Position numbers and translations under genes: made by a program | Assembly (NCBI GenBank): GCA_900547305.1 | Contig: URGH01000072.1 | Location: 1-11,606 of the forward strand | DNA from: an uncultured Oscillospiraceae bacterium | GTDB lineage: Bacteria; Bacillota; Clostridia; Oscillospirales; Acutalibacteraceae | Length of the DNA: 11,606 nucleotides | Direction: 5' to 3' | Shown: positions 6,907 to 11,606 of the stretch, piece after piece | How the letters are laid out: the number at the start of each line of letters is the position of its first letter | Position numbering within the stretch: the first letter of the stretch is position 1 | Notes under the pieces: generated by a model | The model's input: only the letters and a program-made list of their open reading frames with translations | The model's database searches: none | Told to the model about the DNA's origin: nothing

Positions 6907-7128
6907 ATGGAATATGATGAAATTTTAGATGAGTTACAAGATGCAATAAGAGGGCTTGAAATGAACACGCAGTTTTTAATACTTTTTTCATATAAAGAAG
7001 AAGTATTGATTGAAAAGTGTTCGGAACAAACGGTAGAGGACTGTAAGGACAGGCTTTTAAATTTTGCCGAGCAATATACATATGATTATCTTGCCGCCGC
7101 AAAGCGGTTGCTTAACTATAAAAAGTAA
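6907..7128 (+). CDS. Hypothetical 73-residue protein
   Basis: I do not recognise this gene. The 73-residue product is soluble-looking, acidic at the N-terminus (MEYDEILDELQDAIRGLE) and ends in a lysine-rich tail, with predominantly helix-favouring sequence. The ATG is well supported by AAGAGGTG seven bases upstream, and a perfect TATAAT lies at 6881-6886, though its -35 is poor. It sits between the two copies of the spoIIP-linked small membrane gene, after the MITE-like element, so it probably arrived with or during that rearrangement (inference). No terminator hairpin follows it, and its transcript may run into the second copy. Confidence 0.6.
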   Translation: MEYDEILDELQDAIRGLEMNTQFLILFSYKEEVLIEKCSEQTVEDCKDRLLNFAEQYTYDYLAAAKRLLNYKK

Positions 7129-7179
7129 GGTTTATAATAACGGTCAAATCAATATTTTTTGGTAATTTTAAAGTAAGGA

Positions 7180-7383
7180 TTGATTAAAATAAAAAGAACG
7201 TTTTTAAGGTCATTCGGGATTTCCTTAACAGTGGCTCTTTGCCTTATAATAGGTATTGCGGGCATATCCGCGGCATACGAAAACACCCGCCGTATCGGTT
7301 TCGGCGAATACACAAGGGCAGTGGAAATTCACGGCGGCAAAATAAAAATACTCGATTTTGAAATTGATTTAATAAATAAATGA
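7180..7383 (+). CDS. Small single-pass membrane protein of unknown function, copy 2
   Basis: A 67-residue duplicate of the gene at 6406-6612. About a dozen base differences are visible, nearly all silent: only T19A and K46R change before the differing ends (INRR versus INK). Homology begins within the last codons of spoIIP (AATTT-AAA-TA-GGATTG) and ends around the stop. The membrane segment and the ENTRRIGFGEY motif are intact. Like copy 1 it lacks an ATG: TTG at 7180 follows AAGGA too closely, while ATA at 7189 is nine bases after it. It ends before the shared terminator at 7479-7506. Confidence 0.62.
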   Translation: MIKIKRTFLRSFGISLTVALCLIIGIAGISAAYENTRRIGFGEYTRAVEIHGGKIKILDFEIDLINK

Positions 7384-7478
7384 TAAAGACATTGATAAAT
7401 CGGCAAAAGCGGCGGAGATGCGGTGCAACCGCTTCACAATGTATCGATAAAATAATTTCTTTTTAAATAAAAAAGCAG

Positions 7479-7506
7479 AAAAAGAGCCGCATATGCGGCT
7501 CTTTTT
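7479..7506. terminator. Bidirectional terminator, tRNA-Arg and spoIIP-side transcripts
   Basis: Perfect 14+14 palindrome: a GC-rich core (GAGCCGCAT/ATGCGGCTC) flanked by A5 and T5, so it gives a hairpin plus U-run on both strands. It directly abuts the encoded CCA end of the tRNA. Confidence 0.85.
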
Positions 7507-7582
7507 GGCGCGCCGAAAGGAATTCGAATCCCCGACCTTCCGCTTAGGAGGCGGACGCTCTATCCTGCTGAGCTACCGGCGC
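7506..7582 (-). tRNA. tRNA-Arg (anticodon CCT)
   Basis: Reading the minus strand, the 77 bases fold as a full cloverleaf. The acceptor GCGCCGG pairs with TCGGCGC, the D-arm contains TAGCTCAGCAGGATAGAGC, and the anticodon stem TCCGC/GCGGA carries the loop CTCCTAA. The T-loop is TTCGAAT, the discriminator is G, and CCA is encoded. Anticodon CCT reads AGG arginine codons. The T-stem has two G-U pairs and the acceptor one, which is tolerable. It has its own promoter (7610-7637) and the terminator at 7479-7506, so it is a single-gene unit. Confidence 0.95.
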
Positions 7583-7586
7583 ATAT

Positions 7587-7602
7587 GCGCCGATTTCGGC
7601 GC
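7587..7602 (-). other. Leader hairpin of tRNA-Arg
   Basis: The 16 bases (minus strand GCGCCGAAATCGGCGC) form a stem between the transcription start and the mature tRNA. They repeat both strands of the tRNA acceptor stem. Confidence 0.6.
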
Positions 7603-7609
7603 AAGAATA

Positions 7610-7637
7610 ATTATATCATATTAAACCGAAAAGTCAA
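7610..7637 (-). promoter_or_regulatory. Sigma-A promoter of tRNA-Arg
   Basis: On the minus strand, TTGACT (7632-7637) and TATAAT (7610-7615) are spaced by 16 bases. The start is expected near 7603, about 20 bases before the tRNA. Confidence 0.75.
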
Positions 7638-7671
7638 GTTTTTTGCGTTTTTACAGCCATACTCCGAAAAA

Positions 7672-7700
7672 TTTGCATTTTTGAGAAAATGCGGTATAAT
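7672..7700 (+). promoter_or_regulatory. Promoter of the UPF0340 gene
   Basis: A perfect TATAAT at 7695-7700 with a weak TTTGCA (7672-7677) 17 bases upstream. The start near 7707 would leave only about 10 leader bases, so the GGTGA ribosome site at 7706-7710 would lie at the very 5' end of the message. Confidence 0.5.
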
Positions 7701-7716
7701 AGTAACGGTGATAAAA

Positions 7717-8256
7717 ATGGACATAAAACAGCAGGCGTATAACGCCGCGAAAGAAATAATTGAAATTGCCGGTTTAAAGGCGGGGCAAATACTTGTTGTG
7801 GGCTGCTCCACAAGCGAAATTTCGGGCGCGAAGATAGGAACGGACTCATCACCCGATACCGCCAAAGAGGTTTTTGACGGAATTTATGCCGCAGCTGACG
7901 AAAAAGGCGTGTTTGTTGCCGCACAGTGCTGCGAGCATTTAAACCGCGCTGTAATTTGCGAACGCAAAGCCGCGCCCTATGCGGATGCCGTAAACGTTGT
8001 GCCGTTTCCCAAGGCGGGCGGCTCGTTTGCAACGGCGGCTTACGCCGCGTTCAAAGACCCGGTGGCGCTTGAAGAAATAAGAGCCGACGCGGGGCTTGAC
8101 ATAGGCTTTACCCTTATAGGCATGCACCTGAAAAAGGTAGCCGTGCCGGTAAGGCTTAAAAACGACCGAATCGGTTCCGCACAGGTGCTGGCGGCAAGGG
8201 TACGGCCCAAATTCATAGGCGGTGAAAGAGCGCATTATAATAAAAATCTGCTTTGA
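7717..8256 (+). CDS. UPF0340 (TIGR01440, YwlG-type) protein
   Basis: A 179-residue soluble protein with the family hallmarks LVVGCSTSEISG at about residues 26-37, GTDSSPDTAKEVFDGI at 41-56 and AAQCCEHLNRAVICER at 68-83. B. subtilis YwlG is of almost the same length. The biochemical function of the family is unknown to me. The paired cysteines and histidine of QCCEH suggest a metal or cofactor site, but that is inference. The ORF is open further upstream to 7585, across the tRNA promoter region. I choose the ATG at 7717 because it matches family length and follows GGTGA at suitable spacing. It is transcribed away from tRNA-Arg and ends before the hairpin at 8407-8445. Confidence 0.9.
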   Translation: MDIKQQAYNAAKEIIEIAGLKAGQILVVGCSTSEISGAKIGTDSSPDTAKEVFDGIYAAADEKGVFVAAQCCEHLNRAVICERKAAPYADAVNVVPFPKAGGSFATAAYAAFKDPVALEEIRADAGLDIGFTLIGMHLKKVAVPVRLKNDRIGSAQVLAARVRPKFIGGERAHYNKNLL

Positions 8257-8406
8257 GCGTAAAAAAACAGTCCGGATTACCTAGGTTTAAGAATTTGTAT
8301 TGTCTATTCTTATTAATTGTTATAAATCGGATTTGAATATAAAATTTCATTCGCCGAATTCATCTTTATAATATTCCTTTCTTTTGTATTTTTCAAGAGT
8401 ACTAAA

Positions 8407-8445
8407 AACAGCCGCGGTTTTCTGCCGCGGCTGTTAGATTTTTTT
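8407..8445. terminator. Strong bidirectional terminator
   Basis: An 11-bp perfect stem, AACAGCCGCGG (8407-8417) with CCGCGGCTGTT (8425-8435), and a 7-base loop. A T7 run follows on the plus strand at 8439-8445, and TTTTTAG follows on the minus strand. It can end the UPF0340 message and any leftward transcript from 8852-8880. Confidence 0.88.
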
Positions 8446-8851
8446 ACTTATTCAATTTTAGAAAGCTCTTTTATTTAACCCTATATACTTAACCCTTGAA
8501 CGGTTTATTTTAATATTAACTGAAGTTGTGCTAATGCCCTTTGGCATATCAAGAACAATCAAATATCGCGAAATTTATGTATTGGAGCTAACCGAGCCGT
8601 TTAATAAATAGTACATTGGTATCACCCGTATTGATTTATTTGTGCTGTGATTTCCTCACAATCATTTTAATCACCTTTTCGGGTTATCTATTAAAAAATC
8701 GTTTAGATTTTATTATCATTTCAATGCCGCCTGCCGCGACTGCCCTTTTTCTACTTCATTGGATTCACCACTTTCATTTTATTTTAAAAGTAAGCCGGTG
8801 GAGCTTCCTCTCTCATCCTTGTTTTCATCTCCTTTCCTTTTGTCTGGTTTT

Positions 8852-8880
8852 ATTATAAAGCATAATTTATAGTTTGTCAA
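8852..8880 (-). promoter_or_regulatory. Perfect consensus sigma-A promoter facing left
   Basis: On the minus strand TTGACA (8875-8880) and TATAAT (8852-8857) are separated by exactly 17 bases. The start should lie near 8845, and an AAGGAG element follows about 15 bases downstream. No recognisable gene lies downstream. Confidence 0.7.
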
Positions 8881-8900
8881 GTACTTTTTGATAACTTTTA

Positions 8901-8926
8901 GTTAAATTAACAGTTTGTTCAAAACT
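8901..8926. promoter_or_regulatory. Palindromes between the divergent promoters (possible operators)
   Basis: GTTAAATTAAC (8901-8911) is a perfect palindrome midway between the two -35 boxes. AGTTT-GTTCA-AAACT (8912-8926) is a second inverted repeat touching the -35 of the ABC gene. The layout resembles a shared operator for a MarR- or TetR-like regulator, but none is encoded here. Confidence 0.4.
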
Positions 8927-8954
8927 TTACAATATTTGAAATATATGTTAAGAT
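8926..8954 (+). promoter_or_regulatory. Promoter of the ABC exporter gene
   Basis: TTTACA (8926-8931), a 17-base spacer, then TAAGAT (8949-8954) preceded by an extended -10 TG (8946-8947). The start is expected near 8961, giving a 25-base leader with AAGGAG. Confidence 0.65.
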
Positions 8955-8985
8955 ATAAATATATATGTTGCAAGGAGAAATGCTT

Positions 8986-10869
8986 ATGGGTCCTATGATG
9001 CCCCCGCCCCCCGGAATGAGGGGGCCTATGCGTATAGGCGGCGGTCCGCGCGGGTTTTTGACCGATGAAGAAAAACAGAACAAGCCTAAATTGACAAAAG
9101 CGCTGCTTAAAAGAATATTCGGCTATTTATCGCCGTATAAGCTGCAATTTATAGCGGTATTTGCCGCTCTTGCCGTTTCGGCGGTTTTAGGACTTTTCCC
9201 GTCAATTATAACGGGAAAAATAGTTGACGCGATTGTGGACGACAGCGCCGACGTAAAAACCCTTTTGGGGCTTGTGGTGCTGGCGTTTATTGTGCTTTCA
9301 GCCGCGCAGATTATAAGCGTGCTTGAGCAATACATAAACAGTTGGATCTCGCAAAAGATAATTTACGATATGCGAAACCAAATGTACGACCATCTTTTGC
9401 ATATGCCGCACGGCTTTTTCACAAATGAAAAGCAGGGTGATATAATAACCCGTATGAACAGCGATATTAACGGTGTAAGCTCGGTTATATCGGGTATGCT
9501 GGCTTCGGTTTTCAGTAATGTTTTAACCGTTGCAACCTGCGTATTTTATCTTTTCTATACCGATTGGCGGCTCGCGATAGTGGGGCTTATAGTGCTGCCG
9601 CTCTTAATTCTTCCCACAAAGGCGGTGGGCAGAAAGCGCTGGGAGCTTGTAAGCGAGGCGCAGGAAAAGCAGGACGAGCTTAACCAACAGGTAGACGAAA
9701 CGCTTTCGGTCAGCGGGTCAATGCTTGTAAAGCTGTTTACAAAGGAAAAAACGGAATATGATAAATTCCGCAGAATAAACGATGAAACCACCAAAATAAC
9801 AATACGCGAGCAGCGCGCGGGCAGCTGGTTCCGCGTGTTTTTAGGTATGTTTATACAAATAGCGCCGCTGCTCATTTATTTTGTGGGCGGCTTCCTTATA
9901 ATAAGCCACACCGATTCATCCCTTACCGTGGGCGATATATCGGTAGTGGTGGCGCTTGTAAACAGGCTTTATCAGCCGGTAAGACAGTTACTTGATTTAG
10001 AGGTTGACTTTGTAAGGTCAATGGCGCTGTTTACACGAATTTTTGAATATTTCGACCGTAAGTGCGATATTGAAGACCCCGAAAATCCCGTAACTCCCCC
10101 GCTTGATAACAGCAAAATAGAGTTTTCAGACGTGCATTTTTCCTATGAAAACGGTCACGAAATTTTAACGGGCGTAAGCTTCACCGTACCGAGCGGCGCT
10201 ATGTACGCAATAGTAGGCACCTCGGGCGCGGGAAAATCCACAATTATAGGTATGATACCGAGACTTTATGATGTAAGCCGCGGCAGCGTTAAAATAGCCG
10301 GGACGGACGTGCGCGATTTTTCGCTTGCGTACCTCCGACAAAATATCGGCATTGTAACGCAGGATACATACCTTTTCAACGGCACTATTCTTGAAAATTT
10401 GCTTTACGCAAAGCCCGACGCCACGCGCGAGGAGGTTGAAAACGCCTGCAAAGCGGCGAATATTTACGATTTTATTTTATCGCTGCCCAAAAAGTTTGAT
10501 ACAGTGGTAGGCAACCGCGGATTAAAACTCTCGGGCGGTGAAAAGCAGCGCGTTTCAATAGCGCGGGTAATTTTAAAGAACCCCAAAATACTTATTTTGG
10601 ACGAGGCTACATCTTCGCTCGATTCGGTATCGGAAAGCCTTATACAGTCGGCGCTCTCGGCTGTAATGGCGGGCAGAACCAGCCTTGTTATAGCGCACAG
10701 ATTATCAACCGTAATTGCGGCGGATAAAATTATGGTAATAGAAAACGGCGTAATTACCGACAGCGGCTCGCACTCGGAGCTGCTCGAAAAAAGCGAGAAA
10801 TACCGCCTGCTTTACGAAACGCAGTTTAAAAAGGTAATTGAGCTTGAAAAAGAAAAAAGTTCCCATTGA
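8986..10869 (+). CDS. ABC exporter, fused membrane and ATPase domains
   Basis: A 627-residue half-transporter of the MsbA/LmrA/MdlB type. After a Met/Pro/Gly-rich N-terminus come a six-helix membrane domain (about residues 50-310, clear segments near 56-74, 93-113, 165-191, 197-210 and 285-306) and a nucleotide-binding domain. The latter has Walker A GTSGAGKST (411-419), Q-loop Q459, signature LSGGEKQR (515-522), Walker B ILILDE (535-540) and H-loop H571. All catalytic residues, including the Walker B glutamate, are intact, so a homodimer is plausible; no partner gene is adjacent. The ORF opens at 8965, but AAGGAG lies 8 bases before the ATG at 8986, which I prefer. The substrate (drug, lipid or peptide) cannot be told from the sequence. 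Confidence 0.93.
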   Translation: MGPMMPPPPGMRGPMRIGGGPRGFLTDEEKQNKPKLTKALLKRIFGYLSPYKLQFIAVFAALAVSAVLGLFPSIITGKIVDAIVDDSADVKTLLGLVVLAFIVLSAAQIISVLEQYINSWISQKIIYDMRNQMYDHLLHMPHGFFTNEKQGDIITRMNSDINGVSSVISGMLASVFSNVLTVATCVFYLFYTDWRLAIVGLIVLPLLILPTKAVGRKRWELVSEAQEKQDELNQQVDETLSVSGSMLVKLFTKEKTEYDKFRRINDETTKITIREQRAGSWFRVFLGMFIQIAPLLIYFVGGFLIISHTDSSLTVGDISVVVALVNRLYQPVRQLLDLEVDFVRSMALFTRIFEYFDRKCDIEDPENPVTPPLDNSKIEFSDVHFSYENGHEILTGVSFTVPSGAMYAIVGTSGAGKSTIIGMIPRLYDVSRGSVKIAGTDVRDFSLAYLRQNIGIVTQDTYLFNGTILENLLYAKPDATREEVENACKAANIYDFILSLPKKFDTVVGNRGLKLSGGEKQRVSIARVILKNPKILILDEATSSLDSVSESLIQSALSAVMAGRTSLVIAHRLSTVIAADKIMVIENGVITDSGSHSELLEKSEKYRLLYETQFKKVIELEKEKSSH

Positions 10870-10894
10870 CTTAAATACCTTTTGGGGTTAAAAT
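10866..10894 (+). promoter_or_regulatory. Promoter of the DUF1292 gene
   Basis: TTGACT (10866-10871), which overlaps the ABC gene stop, and TAAAAT (10889-10894) are spaced by 17 bases. The gene can therefore be transcribed on its own. Confidence 0.65.
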
Positions 10895-10919
10895 ATATTT
10901 GTACTAAGGAGGCTCTGAT

Positions 10920-11237
10920 ATGGACGAGATTAAGAACAAAGACGAATACAACCCGGATATTGTCACCTTGTCAGACGATGACGGTAAGGAATATACCTTT
11001 GAGGTGCTTGACGCTATTGAAACCGAAACGGGAAGATACCTTGCAATGCTCCCGATTTACGACGACCCGCAAAAAACGCTTGACGACAGCGGCGAGCTGG
11101 TTATAGTAAAAGTGGGCGAGGAAGAGGAAAACGGCGACGAATACTATTACGAAATAGAGGACGACGACGAATATGATATGATTGCCGACGCATTCGTTGA
11201 ACGTCTTGAGGATTTTTTTGAAATAGACGACAAATAA
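10920..11237 (+). CDS. DUF1292 family protein (YrzB-like)
   Basis: A 105-residue, strongly acidic cytoplasmic protein. The N-terminal half holds the DUF1292 pattern IVTLSDDDGKEYTFEVLDAI, then YLAMLPIYDD and LVIVKVGEEEENG. The C-terminal half is rich in Asp and Glu and ends VERLEDFFEIDDK. The family is widespread in Firmicutes, often near alaS/ruvX-type genes, and has no established function. An AAGGAGG ribosome site lies seven bases before the ATG. It has its own promoter and a hairpin after the stop, and is followed by the 6S RNA gene. Overlapping longer frames in this region lack comparable start signals. Confidence 0.9.
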   Translation: MDEIKNKDEYNPDIVTLSDDDGKEYTFEVLDAIETETGRYLAMLPIYDDPQKTLDDSGELVIVKVGEEEENGDEYYYEIEDDDEYDMIADAFVERLEDFFEIDDK

Positions 11238-11289
11238 TAATATAAGATACTGAAAAATCAGTTTGTTGATAAACCCCAAAGTCTAATTT

Positions 11290-11319
11290 TGCGGCGTTTA
11301 CGCCGCATTTACGTTTTTC
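11290..11319 (+). terminator. Terminator of the DUF1292 gene
   Basis: TGCGGCG (11290-11296) and CGCCGCA (11301-11307) form a 7-bp GC-rich stem, followed by ATTTACGTTTTT. The T-run is interrupted, so efficiency is uncertain. Confidence 0.55.
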
Positions 11320-11383
11320 CGCTGACACGTGCGGCGTAAAAACACCTTGCAAGCAAAAAAACGCCTATTCAGCGGTTTTTCAA

Positions 11384-11585
11384 GAACTGTCCTGCGCTGT
11401 TCGCGGACCGCGTCTTATATAGCCCTACAACCTTTTAATCGGGGCCTTTGCTCGCGCGGCGGATTGCAGACCTCCCGCGGCTGTGCCGAGTTCGGAAGAA
11501 GGGAGCGTGAAGCCGCGCGGCGGGCACCCACCTGCACAAACCGCAGGTTATTTTAAGCGCATTACGGCAGGGCGGGACAGCTTTT
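11384..11585 (+). ncRNA. ssrS: 6S RNA (RNA polymerase regulator)
   Basis: About 200 bases that fold as one long hairpin with an open centre, the form of 6S RNA, which mimics open promoter DNA and holds the vegetative RNA polymerase holoenzyme. The closing stem pairs CTGTCC (11387-11392) with GGACAG (11575-11580) and continues with GC and CTGT/GCAG pairs. The distal stem pairs GCGCGGC (11454-11460) with GCCGCGC (11512-11518), then CTCCC with GGGAG. Family-like features are the unpaired tract around 11414-11447 opposite a small hairpin ACCTGC/GCAGGT (11530-11546), preceded by GGGCACCC. A T5 run follows the closing stem. Boundaries are good to a few bases. I assign it from structure and remembered consensus, not from a model search. 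Confidence 0.82.
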
Positions 11586-11606
11586 TAAAAAATTACAAAA
11601 TAATCC

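Larger units (their letters stand above)
8257..8985. other. Gene-poor region with divergent promoters
   Basis: No convincing CDS is seen in 729 bases. The region is AT-rich. It contains the bidirectional terminator near 8407-8445, a perfect consensus promoter reading left (8852-8880), and the ABC gene promoter reading right (8926-8954). Between 8845 and 8435 on the minus strand there are only very short ORFs of 9-13 codons. Some have good ribosome sites, for example AAGGTGA before MIVRKSQHK and GGGTGA before MYYLLNGSVSSNT. There is also an open stretch of about 39 codons containing LDMPKGISTTSVNI. This pattern suits either a decayed gene or a non-coding transcript. Confidence 0.55.

Noticed and set aside
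8463..8583. Minus-strand open stretch with LDMPKGISTTSVNI
   Set aside because: About 39 codons, with no good start or ribosome site and no recognised family. It is kept only as a possible remnant in the region note.
8616..8858. Plus-strand 80-codon hydrophobic ORF
   Set aside because: It starts at TTG without a ribosome site, and the AT-rich codons and runs of hydrophobic residues look like translated spacer. It also covers the leftward consensus promoter.
10882..11106. Alternative frame ORF overlapping DUF1292
   Set aside because: The DUF1292 frame has the strong AAGGAGG site and family motifs. The other frame has neither.
11329..11556. Plus-strand 75-codon ORF over the end of the window
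   Set aside because: It overlaps the 6S RNA and has Arg/Cys-rich composition typical of a translated structured RNA.

Overview
The window is chromosomal DNA from an endospore-forming Firmicute, most likely a gut-type clostridium (Oscillospirales/Ruminococcaceae-like). This rests on the Firmicutes-type order dnaA-dnaN-yaaA-recF-remB, the sporulation genes gpr and spoIIP, a Firmicutes UPF0340 (YwlG-type) gene, a DUF1292 gene, a 6S RNA, and a palindromic intergenic element of a kind common in gut clostridia. No mobile-element gene, CRISPR array or phage gene is visible.

Layout. Positions 80-4265 (minus strand) hold the replication-initiation cluster, read right to left: dnaA, a candidate oriC spacer with two good DnaA boxes, then the tightly packed dnaN, S4-domain yaaA, recF and remB. 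The first two junctions overlap by 3-4 bases and the last gap is 3 bases. A good sigma-A promoter lies in front of dnaA, and two AT-rich palindromes cover it. Divergently, on the plus strand, gpr (spore germination protease) and spoIIP (engulfment hydrolase) follow. gpr has no ATG, GTG or TTG at its expected start and appears to begin at ACG. After spoIIP come two nearly identical genes for a small single-pass membrane protein (6406-6612 and 7180-7383). Between them lie a 120-bp palindromic MITE-like element, a heptamer tandem repeat and an unknown 73-residue ORF.

From 7479 to 8256 there is a bidirectional terminator, a minus-strand tRNA-Arg(CCT) with its own promoter, and a divergent UPF0340 gene. 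A 729-bp gene-poor stretch follows. It has a strong bidirectional terminator on the left and, on the right, two divergent promoters around a palindrome. One promoter reads the ABC exporter gene (8986-10869). The other is a perfect consensus promoter facing a region with no recognisable gene. A DUF1292 gene and a 6S RNA close the window.

Functionally there are two blocks: replication start and clamp/repair genes on one side of the origin, and sporulation plus housekeeping genes on the other. The most unusual points are the ACG start of gpr, the retained duplicate of the spoIIP-linked small gene, the orphan consensus promoter opposite the ABC gene, the tRNA leader that mimics its own acceptor stem, and the palindromes over the dnaA promoter. 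I see no clearly new multi-gene system.
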